Shown here: piece by piece, positions 53,265 through 62,384 of the stretch | How positions within the stretch are numbered: position 1 is the first letter of the stretch | Layout of the letters: every line of letters starts with the position of its first letter | Position numbers and translations under genes: made by a program | DNA from: Putridiphycobacter sp965230195 | Lineage (GTDB): Bacteria; Bacteroidota; Bacteroidia; Flavobacteriales_D; Crocinitomicaceae | Assembly (NCBI GenBank): GCA_965230195.1 | Contig: OZ245997.1 | Coordinates: 3,286,001-3,350,000, forward strand | Direction of reading: 5' to 3' | Length of the DNA: 64,000 bases | The notes under the pieces: model-generated | Told to the model about the DNA's origin: nothing | Seen by the model: the letters and a program-made list of their open reading frames with translations, nothing else | The model's database searches: none

Positions 53265-55040
53265 CTATACATTTGCGTTGATTTCTTCAGTCAGCTTCTG
53301 TTTCATATAAATTGAAGCATAAACACCATCCATTTCCAGTAATTCGTCATGTTTACCTATTTCAGCAATTTTGGTGTCATCCAGAACAATAATGCGGTCA
53401 GCATATTTAATACTCGAAATACGGTGACTAATAATGAAGGATGTGCTGTTTTTAAGGTCTGTTTGAATAGCGTTCAGGATAAGTTCTTCAGTTTCGTTAT
53501 CAACAGCTGACAAGCAATCATCAAATACAATCAGTGAAGGTTGTTTTATCAGAGCTCTGGCAATTGAGATTCTTTGCTTTTGTCCTCCTGAAAGGTTAAT
53601 TCCCCGCTCACCAAGTTCAGTTTGATACTGTCTGGGGAATCCCATGATGGATTCGTGAATTCCGGCTCGTCTTGCAGCGGCATAAATGTCTTCATCACTA
53701 ATATCTTCGTTTTCCAGTCCGAATATGATATTGTTTTTAATGGTATCTGAAAACAGGAAGTGTTCCTGGGGAACATAACCAATCATTTTTCGCCATTGGT
53801 CAAGGTTCACGGTTTTTAAATCCTGTCCGTCAATCAATATTTCGCCATTGGTCGGATCAATTAACCTGAGTAACAGGTAAGCCAGACTGGATTTACCTGA
53901 TCCGGTTTTTCCAATCACTCCAATCGTTTCTCCCTTATTAATCGTAAAATTGATTTGATTCAATGCTTCGACACCCGAATTGGAATAGGTCAGATCGAGG
54001 TTTTTAAATTCTATTCTATCCTTAAACTCAAAGTTTTCGGTACTTGGATTGGTGATTTCAGTTTTTTCTTTCAAAAATTCATTAATTCTTGTCTGTGAGG
54101 CTGCTGCACGTTGAACCAGTGAGGTTACCCATCCAACAGAAGCAAAAGGCCATGTGAGCATATTAATGAAAATAACAAATTGGGCAATTTCACCTGCGTT
54201 AACTTCTCCGTTTTGAGCTTTTACAATACCAAGATAAATGGTTAAAATATTACTGAGTCCGATCAGAAATATTATGGTAGGCATAAACAAAGCATTGGTT
54301 CTGGCTAAAGAAAGTGAGGCTTTTTTATATTGACCAGCCTGGTTATTAAAGTTACCAATGGTTTCTTCCTCCTTGATATAGGATTTAATGACCCTGATGC
54401 CTGAAAAATTTTCCTGAACGAAGGTTGATAATTTAGACTGTTCTTTTTGTACCCATGTACTTTTTTTGTTGAGCTTAAAACTGACAAAGTAAATCAACAC
54501 CGACATTACAGGGAGTGGAGCCAGAACATAAAGGGTTAGGGTGGGACTAACTCTCACCATCAGGAAAATGATTAACACCGACATGATAACCAGGTTAATG
54601 GTGTACATGATTCCCGGCCCCAGGTACATTCTTACCCTTGAAACATCCTCGCTGATTCTGTTCATTAAATCACCGGTAGCATTTTTTTTATAAAAATTAA
54701 AAGAAAGATTTTGGTATTGATCATAGATTTCATTTTTCAAATCATATTCAATATAGCGTGACATTTTAATGATAGTCTGTCGGGTATAAAACAAAAAGAA
54801 ACCTTTTAAAAACGAATACAATACATAAAGTCCTGCACTGATAAGTGCAATTTTCAGTACATCTCCCAAAACTAAGTCCGAAGAACTTAAGTCTGTTGCA
54901 ATTAAGTCGTTGATTGTGTTTTTAACCACTCCCGGCATCATAACGCCAAAAATGTTAGATATAAAAATGAACAAAATTCCAAGTAGTAAGTAGGTCTTAT
55001 ATTTTATTAAAAATTTGTTTAAATAATAGAGTGATGACAT
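53265..55040 (-). CDS. ABC exporter half-transporter (MdlA/YheI-like)
   Basis: 591 residues: a six-helix type IV exporter membrane domain (about 15-320) and an ATPase domain with Walker A GKTGSGKSS, signature LSGGQKQRISIARAL, Walker B LIVFDDCLSAVD and the switch ISHR. The residue after the Walker B aspartate is Asp in place of the catalytic Glu (FDD). That change marks the degenerate half of heterodimeric exporters such as MdlA/YheI or TM287, but here no partner half is encoded beside it. It exports an unknown hydrophobic compound. Confidence 0.9.
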   Translation of the reverse strand: MSSLYYLNKFLIKYKTYLLLGILFIFISNIFGVMMPGVVKNTINDLIATDLSSSDLVLGDVLKIALISAGLYVLYSFLKGFFLFYTRQTIIKMSRYIEYDLKNEIYDQYQNLSFNFYKKNATGDLMNRISEDVSRVRMYLGPGIMYTINLVIMSVLIIFLMVRVSPTLTLYVLAPLPVMSVLIYFVSFKLNKKSTWVQKEQSKLSTFVQENFSGIRVIKSYIKEEETIGNFNNQAGQYKKASLSLARTNALFMPTIIFLIGLSNILTIYLGIVKAQNGEVNAGEIAQFVIFINMLTWPFASVGWVTSLVQRAAASQTRINEFLKEKTEITNPSTENFEFKDRIEFKNLDLTYSNSGVEALNQINFTINKGETIGVIGKTGSGKSSLAYLLLRLIDPTNGEILIDGQDLKTVNLDQWRKMIGYVPQEHFLFSDTIKNNIIFGLENEDISDEDIYAAARRAGIHESIMGFPRQYQTELGERGINLSGGQKQRISIARALIKQPSLIVFDDCLSAVDNETEELILNAIQTDLKNSTSFIISHRISSIKYADRIIVLDDTKIAEIGKHDELLEMDGVYASIYMKQKLTEEINANV

Positions 55041-55049
55041 TTAAATGAT

Positions 55050-55057
55050 TATTTTTG
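55050..55057 (+). promoter_or_regulatory. -7 box (TATTTTTG) of the leucine dehydrogenase operon
   Basis: Exact TAnnTTTG, 59 bp before the dehydrogenase start at 55117 and inside the divergent gap with the ABC exporter gene. Confidence 0.55.
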
Positions 55058-55116
55058 CAACTAAATTATAGCAAAAGTAACAACGATTTATTTAAAAAAA
55101 TATAAAGTTCCGATTT

Positions 55117-56214
55117 ATGTTTGAAGTAAAGGATATAAAAGAAACAGAATTCGTCAACAACCCTGTAATAGAAAGAATGTCGCAATACGACCATGAACAG
55201 TTGTTGTTTTGTAATGACAATACTACCGGGTTAAAGGCCATTATAGCCGTTCATAACACTGTATTAGGACCTGCTTTGGGTGGGACAAGAATGTGGCAGT
55301 ACAATAATGAGCTTGAGGCATTAAATGATGTGTTAAGACTATCAAGGGGAATGACGTATAAAAATGCCATTTCAGGATTAAATCTTGGTGGCGGTAAAGC
55401 TGTTATAATCGGAGACTCCAGAACTCAAAAAAACGAAGCCCTTTTCAGACGTTTTGGTAAATTTGTACAAAGCCTTGGAGGAAAGTATATTACCGCTGAA
55501 GATGTTGGTATTTCTCCTCAGGATATGAATTGGGTAAACATGGAAACTGATCATGTTGTTGGTTTACCAGGTAAAAGTGGTGACCCTTCACCTGTAACAG
55601 CTTATGGTGTTTATATGGGAATGAAAGCTGCAGCGAAGGTACAGTTTGGATCAGATTCATTAGAAGGAAAGAAAATTGCAGTTCAGGGTGTTGGTCATGT
55701 AGGTGAATATCTTGTAGAATATTTATCGAAAGAAAACGCTGAGATTTATATTACAGATATACATGAAGATACACTAAAACGTGTTTCAAAAGAGTATAAT
55801 GCCACAGTTGTTGGTTTAGATGATATTTACACGGTTGATATGGATATCTATGCACCATGTGCATTAGGAGCAACTGTAAATAATGATACATTATCACAAT
55901 TAAAGTGTTCAATTATTGCCGGTGCAGCCAATAATCAATTAGAAAGTGAGTCAGTGCATGGTGAATTGGTAAAATCAAAAGGTATTATTTATGTGCCTGA
56001 TTTTATGTTGAATGCAGGTGGTGTTATTAATTGTTTTGCAGAAGTGAAAGGCCTTTCAGCGCAATGGGCAATGAATAAAGCAGAAGAGATTTACAACACG
56101 AGTTTAGATATTATCAATAGATCTAAAACTATGGATATGCCAACTTATAAAATTGCAAATGCAATGGCAGAGGAGAGAATTGAGTCTATTGGTAAAGTAA
56201 AACTGCGCATGTAA
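55117..56214 (+). CDS. Leucine/Phe/Val (Glu family) dehydrogenase
   Basis: 365 residues. VHNTVLGPALGGTRMW, GMTYKNAISGLNLGGGKAVI (with the substrate Lys pair), DVGISPQDMNW, and the Rossmann AVQGVGHVGEYL define the Glu/Leu/Phe/Val dehydrogenase family, of which leucine dehydrogenase is the closest in length. It deaminates branched-chain amino acids with NAD, producing 2-oxo acids and ammonia. The stop overlaps the nusB ATG by one base (TAATG), so the two are translationally coupled. Confidence 0.9.
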   Translation: MFEVKDIKETEFVNNPVIERMSQYDHEQLLFCNDNTTGLKAIIAVHNTVLGPALGGTRMWQYNNELEALNDVLRLSRGMTYKNAISGLNLGGGKAVIIGDSRTQKNEALFRRFGKFVQSLGGKYITAEDVGISPQDMNWVNMETDHVVGLPGKSGDPSPVTAYGVYMGMKAAAKVQFGSDSLEGKKIAVQGVGHVGEYLVEYLSKENAEIYITDIHEDTLKRVSKEYNATVVGLDDIYTVDMDIYAPCALGATVNNDTLSQLKCSIIAGAANNQLESESVHGELVKSKGIIYVPDFMLNAGGVINCFAEVKGLSAQWAMNKAEEIYNTSLDIINRSKTMDMPTYKIANAMAEERIESIGKVKLRM

Positions 56215-57167
56215 TGTTAAACAGGAGACATTTAAGAATAAAGGCACTTCAGATTTTATACGCCTTTTATCAGACAGAGGGGGCAGAGTATGGTAAATTT
56301 GAAAAAGAGCTGTTTGCTTCAATTGAAAAGATGTATGATCTGTACATCTACTTCCTGTTAATTTTTGAAGAATTAAGTGATTTTTCGGAAGAAAGGATTG
56401 AGGAAAGAAAATTACGAAAAAGACCGACAAATGAGGATCTGAATCCTAACAGAAAATTTGTTGATAACAGAATTATCAAGATTCTGAAAATTAACAATGA
56501 ACTGAAGGGAAAGTCAGAATTCAGAAAGGTCAATTGGAATACTGCGGTAAAGAACGATTTGTTGAAGAAAATGTTCTTAGCCATTACCGAAAGTGAAGTT
56601 TATGAGTCGTACATGAATAATGATGAAAACTCATTTGCGGATGACAAGGCTTTTTTAATCGAGGTATTTAAGACGGAGATAGCAAACTTTGGGTTGCTAC
56701 ATGATTTTCTTGAAAATGAGACTATTTACTGGCAGGATGATATTGATCTGGTATGTTCCATGGTAATAAAAACTATCAGAAATTTCAATGAATCTGATGA
56801 TGAATACACTGATATTTTACCATTGTTTAAGGATGAGGAAGATGAAGTAAGGTTCGTACAATGTTTGATGAGAAATATTGTTGACTCTGATGTTGAAAAT
56901 AACGAGTTGATTGATAAGATGACCAAAAACTGGGATTTGGAGCGGATTGCCAAAATGGATATTATTATCCTTAAAATGGCCATTACCGAATTATGCGTAT
57001 TTCCATCAATTCCGGTTAAGGTTACACTTAATGAGTATATTGAAATCGCTAAGTTTTACAGCAGTCCTCAAAGTAAAGTCTTTATTAATGGCGTATTGGA
57101 TAAGTCCATTATTGTTTTACAAAAGGAAGGAAAAATCAAGAAGACCGGTAGAGGACTTCTGACCTAA
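56214..57167 (+). CDS. nusB: Transcription antitermination factor NusB (long form)
   Basis: 317 residues, more than twice the 130-150 of classic NusB. The C-terminal 100 residues are the NusB fold (WDLERIAKMDIIILKMAITE, VTLNEYIEIAKFYSSPQSK, FINGVLDK); the first 190 residues are an acidic helical extension with a LNRRHLRIKALQILYAFYQT start that itself resembles a NusB N-terminus. Long NusB proteins are usual in Bacteroidota. It binds boxA RNA with NusE (S10) in antitermination. The DUF1573 gene follows 12 bp later. Confidence 0.9.
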   Translation: MLNRRHLRIKALQILYAFYQTEGAEYGKFEKELFASIEKMYDLYIYFLLIFEELSDFSEERIEERKLRKRPTNEDLNPNRKFVDNRIIKILKINNELKGKSEFRKVNWNTAVKNDLLKKMFLAITESEVYESYMNNDENSFADDKAFLIEVFKTEIANFGLLHDFLENETIYWQDDIDLVCSMVIKTIRNFNESDDEYTDILPLFKDEEDEVRFVQCLMRNIVDSDVENNELIDKMTKNWDLERIAKMDIIILKMAITELCVFPSIPVKVTLNEYIEIAKFYSSPQSKVFINGVLDKSIIVLQKEGKIKKTGRGLLT

Positions 57168-57179
57168 TAAACTGAAGAA

Positions 57180-57614
57180 ATGAAACAAATATTTACAATA
57201 TTGTCATTGTCCCTGCTATTGTGGTCTTGTACCAATAATTCAGGCCATATGACGGAAGAGAGAAGAGTAGATTATGCCGAATTAATTGATAAACCAACCA
57301 CTATTGAGTACAGTGAAGATCACTTTGATTTTGGGACTATAGTTGATGGTGAGGTGGTGAATCATACCTTTTCGTTTACTAATACGGGAGATGAGAATTT
57401 GGTGTTGATTAATGTTAAAGGATCATGCGGTTGTACGATACCTGAAAACTGGCCTAAACAACCGATTCCACCAGGTGGTACCGGAACGTTTGACGTCACA
57501 TTCAATTCGAAAGGAAAAGTGGGTAATGTGATTAAAAATGTTAGGATTGAAGCCAATACTGATCCGGCTATTTCAGTGATTAAGATTATTGGAACGGTAA
57601 AAGAAAAAGTTTAA
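57180..57614 (+). CDS. DUF1573 domain lipoprotein
   Basis: 144 residues. Lipoprotein signal MKQIFTILSLSLLLWSC (Cys 17), then one DUF1573 domain (about 40-144): HFDFGTIVDGEVVNHTFSF, KGSCGCTIPENWPKQPIPP, and FDVTFNSKGKVGNV. The CGCT motif is the family hallmark. It is an Ig-like envelope protein without known function. Third gene of the dehydrogenase-nusB unit. Confidence 0.9.
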   Translation: MKQIFTILSLSLLLWSCTNNSGHMTEERRVDYAELIDKPTTIEYSEDHFDFGTIVDGEVVNHTFSFTNTGDENLVLINVKGSCGCTIPENWPKQPIPPGGTGTFDVTFNSKGKVGNVIKNVRIEANTDPAISVIKIIGTVKEKV

Positions 57615-57654
57615 TAGCGAAAGAAACAGGAAATTAAAAACAAAAACGATAAAA

Positions 57655-57969
57655 ATGAAAGTATTATTATTACAAGCAGCAGCAGAAGGACAAGGTGGTG
57701 CTTTTAGTTGGTTACCATTAGTATTGATTGCTGTGGTATTCTACTTCTTTATGATTCGTCCACAAATGAAAAGAACTAAAGAAGCTAAACAGTTTAGAGA
57801 AGGATTGGCTGTTGGAGATAAAATCATAACTGCCGGGGGGATACATGGTAAAATTCTTGAAATTACTGATACTAATGTCTTAATTTCAACTGAAAGTGGT
57901 AAGTTAAGAGTAGAAAAGGGGTCAATTACCAATAATGATATGGAACAATTGGCTAATCAGAGAAAATAA
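57655..57969 (+). CDS. yajC: Preprotein translocase subunit YajC
   Basis: 104 residues. A single membrane helix (about 18-37, SWLPLVLIAVVFYFFMIRP) is followed by QMKRTKEAKQFREGL and a small basic domain (VGDKIITAGGIHGKILEI), the standard YajC pattern. It joins SecDF in the inner-membrane translocase. The last gene of this unit; a strong terminator follows. In many Bacteroidota yajC is near nusB and DUF1573, as here. Confidence 0.93.
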   Translation: MKVLLLQAAAEGQGGAFSWLPLVLIAVVFYFFMIRPQMKRTKEAKQFREGLAVGDKIITAGGIHGKILEITDTNVLISTESGKLRVEKGSITNNDMEQLANQRK

Positions 57970-57993
57970 GTCACAGACAACAAATATTAGATG

Positions 57994-58025
57994 AAAAGCT
58001 GTAATTGATATTACAGCTTTTTTTG
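57994..58025 (+). terminator. Rho-independent terminator of the dehydrogenase-yajC unit
   Basis: AAAAGCTGTAAT-tgat-ATTACAGCTTTTTTT; perfect stem plus T run, 25 bp after the yajC stop. Confidence 0.9.
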
Positions 58026-58074
58026 TGCAGGCAACTTTTATCCTGAAGTATTGTATCTAAAACAAAAGTTGAAA

Positions 58075-58461
58075 ATGAAAATAATTGCATCTCTTGTAGT
58101 AATGATATTGATCCTTAGCGCCTGTTGCAAAAAAGATTTGGCAATAGGAATTAACATGGAGTATCAAAATCTTGAAGGTTCTGTGAATTATGCTGTACTT
58201 GAAGTATATGGTAATGAACCGGAAGAAAAGGATACTTTATTTACAGGAGAATTGAATGAGTTAAACGGATATAGTTTCTTTTTATATATTCATAACCCCG
58301 AACTGTGTTATATCGTATTTGCAGACTCTTCAAATTTCTCAGACACAATTAGCAATATTTCATATGAAGTTACTGGTTTCACTTGTGCTTCAAGAGTTGA
58401 AAAATTTCAATATATACACAATGGTGTTTGCAAAACAAGTAATAAGCTTGAAATTAAGTAA
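58075..58461 (+). CDS. Hypothetical lipoprotein
   Basis: 128 residues from the ATG at 58075 (an in-frame TTG at 58051 would add eight residues before the signal and is not preferred). Signal and lipobox MKIIASLVVMILILSAC, with adjoining Cys and two Lys (CCKKDLAIG). The mature part is beta-rich, with cysteines near the end (ELCYIVFAD, FTCAS, GVCKTS). No known family is evident. Confidence 0.6.
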   Translation: MKIIASLVVMILILSACCKKDLAIGINMEYQNLEGSVNYAVLEVYGNEPEEKDTLFTGELNELNGYSFFLYIHNPELCYIVFADSSNFSDTISNISYEVTGFTCASRVEKFQYIHNGVCKTSNKLEIK

Positions 58462-58466
58462 GAAAG

Positions 58467-59126
58467 TTATCGTGCACCGAATATAGAGCTTCCCACACGA
58501 ATCATATTACTACCTTCTTCAATGGCCAGAGAATAATCATTGCTCATTCCCATAGATACGGTTTGAAAATAATCGGCAAATTTTAGTTGATTCGTTTTTA
58601 GAATCTGAAAAAAGTTATTCAATTGTCTGAATTCCTGACGAACCTGATCCTGATCGTCAGTAAAAGTAGCCATTCCCATTACACCAGTAATTCTTACATT
58701 TTTCAGGTTAAAAAAGTCCTCAGAGTTCAATAAATCTTCAGCATCTGCGAATTTAAGACCAAATTTACTGTCTTCCTGTGCGATATGGAATTGGAGTAAA
58801 ACATCAATAACACGATTATGTTTTTGTGCCTGTTTATTGATTTCCTTTAGCAATTTGAGACTGTCCACAGCATGAATTAAACGAACAAATTTGGCAATAT
58901 ATTTTACTTTATTGGTTTGAAGATGGCCAATAAAATGCCATTCAATATCCCTGGGTAGTGCTTCATATTTATCAGCCAATTCCTGTACCTTATTTTCACC
59001 AAATACACGTTGTCCGGCTTCGTAAGCCTCTGTTATTAAATGATTAGGTTTGGTTTTTGAAACAGCTACCAATACAACATCTTTACCAATGTTTTGCTTA
59101 ATTGTATTTAATTTCTCTTTAATCAT
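58467..59126 (-). CDS. YggS-family pyridoxal-phosphate homeostasis protein
   Basis: 219 residues, standard for YggS/PLPBP. The PLP-binding lysine is in VLVAVSKTKP near residue 23; FGENKVQELADKYEAL, WHFIGHLQTNKVK and MGMSNDYSLAIEEGSNMIRVG follow in the family order. It binds PLP and buffers its level rather than acting as an enzyme, and loss disturbs vitamin B6 and amino-acid balance. Its start lies 5 bp after the DUF1015 gene stop on the same strand. Confidence 0.95.
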   Translation of the reverse strand: MIKEKLNTIKQNIGKDVVLVAVSKTKPNHLITEAYEAGQRVFGENKVQELADKYEALPRDIEWHFIGHLQTNKVKYIAKFVRLIHAVDSLKLLKEINKQAQKHNRVIDVLLQFHIAQEDSKFGLKFADAEDLLNSEDFFNLKNVRITGVMGMATFTDDQDQVRQEFRQLNNFFQILKTNQLKFADYFQTVSMGMSNDYSLAIEEGSNMIRVGSSIFGAR

Positions 59127-59131
59127 GCTTC

Positions 59132-60358
59132 TTAATCAAGAGGGTATATGGTTAGTCCACTTCTCAGTTTAGGTTCAATCCACGTAGATTTGGGGGGCAT
59201 AATCATATTGGCATCAGCCACAGCTTTAAGTTGTTGTGTTGATACCGGGTAAAGACCAAAAGCAACCTTTGCTAATCCTTTATCTACTGTTTTCTTTAAG
59301 CCCTTTATACCTCGGTTACCACTGACAAATGCAATACGATCATCTGTTTTAAGATCGTGAATATCCAAAATAGGTTCCAATATTAACCGCGTTAATATTC
59401 TGGTGTCGAGACTTTCCACCGGATGATTTTTATCAATAATTGATTTATCCGGCTTTAAAAGGTACCATGAATTTTCCAGGTACATTGTAATCTCACCAGG
59501 CTTAGCAGGTGCAAGATTCTTTTTCTTCGACTTTGTCACCTTAAATTTTGTTTTCACAGCTTCAATAAATGACTCGGTACTATGGTTATTCAGGTCTCTA
59601 ACAATCCGGTTAAAGTCTAATATATTTAACTTTGATTCAGAAATATAGTAAGCTAAAGCATGCTGATTGGTAACTGATTTATTGTGGTTAGTACAATAAT
59701 AGCGGTACGAAGAAGCACATCTGTGATGTCCGTCAGCTATATAGGTTTCATCCAATTGAGCAAAAGCTTCCTGAGCCAACTTTATCTTTTCACTGTCATC
59801 CACTACCCAAAGTTCATGTTTAATTTCATCAGTAGTTGTGTATTCATATTCTGCCCTGTGAGATGATATTTCGATTAATAGTTCATCAATGGTATTATTT
59901 TCCTTGTGAAATAACAAAACAGGCTCTGCATTAAACTTTACGATATCCAGATACCGGGAAAAAGTTTTCTCCCTTTCAGTTAAAGTTTCTTCATGTTTTT
60001 TTATTTTTCCCTCTTCATATTCTTTCAGGTCAGCGCCTCCAATAAAACCAATAAATTCATGGTCACGAGTGGTTTGTCTGTATACATAAAGCGCAGCTTT
60101 TTCTTCCTGTAAAAAAATATCATTCTCGAAAAATTCAACAAACTTTTGCCGGACTTTAAGGAAGCGGCCATCACTGTTTGGTTTGGTTTTATCCTGTTTA
60201 TGAAATTCAGGGTTAATAATGTGAAGAAATGTATAGGGATTACCGATTAATTTCGCATTCAACATTTTCCTGGAATAGGTGTAATATGGTCGGGTAGCAA
60301 CCAGCTGAGCTTTGTCTCTGACAGGCCTGATTGCTTTGAATGGAAGTATATTAGTCAA
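59132..60358 (-). CDS. DUF1015 family protein
   Basis: 408 residues from the proposed TTG start at 60358 (MTNILPFKAIRPVRDK-like); a longer frame to an ATG at 60415 would add 19 residues with no homology. A near -7 box TATATTAG lies at 60374-60381 between the two, which favours the TTG. The family signature YIADGHHRCASSYRYY is present in the middle and ATRPYYTYSRK near the start. The DGHHR pattern is typical of DUF1015, related to ParB/sulfiredoxin-like ADP-dependent kinases. Its role is unproven. It shares a transcript with YggS. Confidence 0.85.
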   Translation of the reverse strand: MTNILPFKAIRPVRDKAQLVATRPYYTYSRKMLNAKLIGNPYTFLHIINPEFHKQDKTKPNSDGRFLKVRQKFVEFFENDIFLQEEKAALYVYRQTTRDHEFIGFIGGADLKEYEEGKIKKHEETLTEREKTFSRYLDIVKFNAEPVLLFHKENNTIDELLIEISSHRAEYEYTTTDEIKHELWVVDDSEKIKLAQEAFAQLDETYIADGHHRCASSYRYYCTNHNKSVTNQHALAYYISESKLNILDFNRIVRDLNNHSTESFIEAVKTKFKVTKSKKKNLAPAKPGEITMYLENSWYLLKPDKSIIDKNHPVESLDTRILTRLILEPILDIHDLKTDDRIAFVSGNRGIKGLKKTVDKGLAKVAFGLYPVSTQQLKAVADANMIMPPKSTWIEPKLRSGLTIYPLD

Positions 60359-60431
60359 TGTTAAAAAATTTGGCGCTAATATAAAATAATTAATAAAAAG
60401 ATTATGGGTTATCATATTTAAAAAAAATTAA

Positions 60432-60439
60432 TAAATTTG
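60432..60439 (+). promoter_or_regulatory. -7 box (TAAATTTG) of the STAS gene
   Basis: Exact TAnnTTTG, 24 bp before the ATG at 60464; it rules out the in-frame TTG at 60437 as the start. Confidence 0.6.
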
Positions 60440-60463
60440 GGAATCAACAACCAGAATAATACT

Positions 60464-60811
60464 ATGAATTTCAGTAAGGACTCTAAAGAAAATTACACAA
60501 TAATACATTCTAATGTTGAAAAGTTAGATTCGTCTAATTCTTCAGAATTAAAGAGTGAATTAGTTTTGCTAAATAAGAATTCGGTAAATACAATAATTCT
60601 GGATTTGAGTGGAACCAAGTATTGTGATTCTTCAGGGTTAAGTGCTATTTTAATTGGTAACAGAATGTGTAAAGATTCCGGAGGTGTTTTTGCAATTGCC
60701 GGTTTACAACCTAATGTTTCTAAATTGATTCAAATTTCTCAACTGGATAAAGTGTTGAGTATACACGATTCTGCTGAAAAAGCGTCTATCTCGTTAAGCG
60801 AAGGTGCGTAA
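60464..60811 (+). CDS. STAS-domain protein (anti-sigma factor antagonist type)
   Basis: 115 residues from the ATG at 60464, just one STAS domain. The signature LDLSGTKYCDSSGLSAIL (strand then helix) holds the Asp-Ser-Ser-Gly core in which the Ser phosphorylated in SpoIIAA and RsbV sits, followed by GNRMCKDSGGVFAIAGLQP. Such proteins bind and release an anti-sigma kinase, depending on phosphorylation. The SpoIIE-like phosphatase at 23861 is a plausible enzyme to dephosphorylate it, but there is no matching kinase in the window. Confidence 0.88.
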   Translation: MNFSKDSKENYTIIHSNVEKLDSSNSSELKSELVLLNKNSVNTIILDLSGTKYCDSSGLSAILIGNRMCKDSGGVFAIAGLQPNVSKLIQISQLDKVLSIHDSAEKASISLSEGA

Positions 60812-60837
60812 ATAAAACAGAAATAAAAATTTTAAAC

Positions 60838-60865
60838 AGAGGTTCTGGAAGGAACCTTTTTTTAT
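60838..60865 (+). terminator. Rho-independent terminator of the STAS gene
   Basis: AGAGGTTC-tggaag-GAACCTTT followed by TTTTTA, 27 bp after the stop. Confidence 0.7.
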
Positions 60866-60875
60866 TCAATAAAAT

Positions 60876-62276
60876 ATGGACAAGTTGTCGGAATCATTCC
60901 ACAGTCAGTTAGTTGCTATTGTTGGTGAGAAAAATGTTATTGTTTTACAATCTGACCTAAAGCAATATGCTATGGACGAAACCGAAGATTTATGCTTCTA
61001 TCCTCAATTTGCCGTAAAACCTGCAAATGAGAAGGAGGTTTCCGAAATTGTTAAGCTGTGTTATAATAATGATGTTCCAGTTACACCACAAGGCGCAAGA
61101 ACAGGTTTGAGTGGGGGAGCTCTACCTGTAAAAGGAGGAGTGGCCCTGTCTTTAGAAAAACTGGATTCAATTATCAGCATTGATGAGAATAACTTACAAG
61201 TTACTGTTGAGCCGGGTGTGATTACAGAGGTTTTGCAAAATGCTGTCCTTGAAAAAGGGCTTTTTTATCCACCCGATCCCTCCAGTAAAGGCTCCTGTTT
61301 TATTGGAGGAAACCTGGCTGAAAATGCAGGTGGGCCAAAGGCCGTAAAATATGGTGTTACAAAAGACTACGTCCTTAACCTTGAAGTGGTTTTGCCAAAT
61401 GGAGAAATTATATGGACCGGAGCAAATGTTTTAAAAAACGCCACCGGTTATAATTTAACACAGTTATTTGTTGGTTCGGAAGGAACACTGGGAATTATTA
61501 CAAAAGCTGTTTTAAAGCTGATTCCGGCACCGAAATACGATAAGTTATTGCTGGTTCCATTTAAAGTAATGGAAAACGCTGCTAAAGCTGTTGCTGCTAT
61601 TTTTAAGGCAGGTGTAACGCCAAGTGGACTGGAATTTATGGAACGGGATGCATTGGATTGGACTATTGATTTTATAGGGGACGAGACTTTGAAAATTGAA
61701 GATGATGTTCAGGCTCATTTACTGGTTGAAGTTGATGGCAATAATCCAGAGGTTTTAATGCAGGATCTTGAAACAATTCTGACTGTTGTTGAAAGTTTTG
61801 ATTGTGGAGAAGTGCTGTTTGCTGAAGACCAGGCTCAAAAGGATAAATTATGGCAAATCCGGAGAAAAGTAGGGGAAGCTGTTAAATCACAATCAATATA
61901 TAAAGAAGAAGATACAGTAGTGCCACGTTATCACTTACCCGAATTACTCAATACTGTTAAATTATTAGGCAAAAAGTATGGCTTTAAATCGGTGTGTTAC
62001 GGTCACGCAGGAGATGGTAACCTTCACATCAATATCATTAAGGGCGATATGTCCGAAAAAGCCTGGGAAGAAGATTTGACTCTTGGTATAAGGGAATTAT
62101 TCGATAAAACAGTTGAACTTGGAGGAACTATTTCCGGTGAGCACGGCATTGGATATGTCCAGAAAAACTATATGGACATACCGTTTAATTCAACTCAATT
62201 GAGTCTGATGAAAGGGATTAAGAGCATTTTTGACCCTAAAGGTCTGATGAATCCTTCGAAGGTATTTCCTGATTAA
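60876..62276 (+). CDS. FAD-linked oxidase, GlcD/D-lactate dehydrogenase-like
   Basis: 466 residues. The N-terminal FAD_binding_4 domain includes VTPQGARTGLSGGALPVKGG (about 67-86) and the PPDPSSKGSCFIGGNLAENA segment (about 131-150). The C-terminal FAD-oxidase domain includes YGHAGDGNLHINII and GEHGIGYVQKNYM. GlcD-type enzymes oxidise glycolate, D-lactate or 2-hydroxyglutarate, passing electrons to a quinone or iron-sulfur partner (GlcF, absent here). The substrate should not be assumed. A terminator before and after isolates the gene. Confidence 0.92.
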   Translation: MDKLSESFHSQLVAIVGEKNVIVLQSDLKQYAMDETEDLCFYPQFAVKPANEKEVSEIVKLCYNNDVPVTPQGARTGLSGGALPVKGGVALSLEKLDSIISIDENNLQVTVEPGVITEVLQNAVLEKGLFYPPDPSSKGSCFIGGNLAENAGGPKAVKYGVTKDYVLNLEVVLPNGEIIWTGANVLKNATGYNLTQLFVGSEGTLGIITKAVLKLIPAPKYDKLLLVPFKVMENAAKAVAAIFKAGVTPSGLEFMERDALDWTIDFIGDETLKIEDDVQAHLLVEVDGNNPEVLMQDLETILTVVESFDCGEVLFAEDQAQKDKLWQIRRKVGEAVKSQSIYKEEDTVVPRYHLPELLNTVKLLGKKYGFKSVCYGHAGDGNLHINIIKGDMSEKAWEEDLTLGIRELFDKTVELGGTISGEHGIGYVQKNYMDIPFNSTQLSLMKGIKSIFDPKGLMNPSKVFPD

Positions 62277-62327
62277 GGACCAGACAGATTCTTTCTTATC
62301 AATTATGTACAAATTAATGGGCAAAAA

Positions 62328-62358
62328 ATAAGCGACAAACTTAATATTTGTCGCTTAT
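62328..62358. terminator. Bidirectional terminator
   Basis: ATAAGCGACAAA-cttaata-TTTGTCGCTTAT, a perfect 12-bp stem between two convergent genes (62276, + and 62385, -). Confidence 0.85.
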
Positions 62359-62384
62359 CCGAATGTTAATTAAAAACGGAAAAC

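Noticed and set aside
60359..60415. Longer DUF1015 start at 60415.
   Set aside because: The extra residues are hydrophobic, without family similarity, and a near -7 box lies between the two starts.
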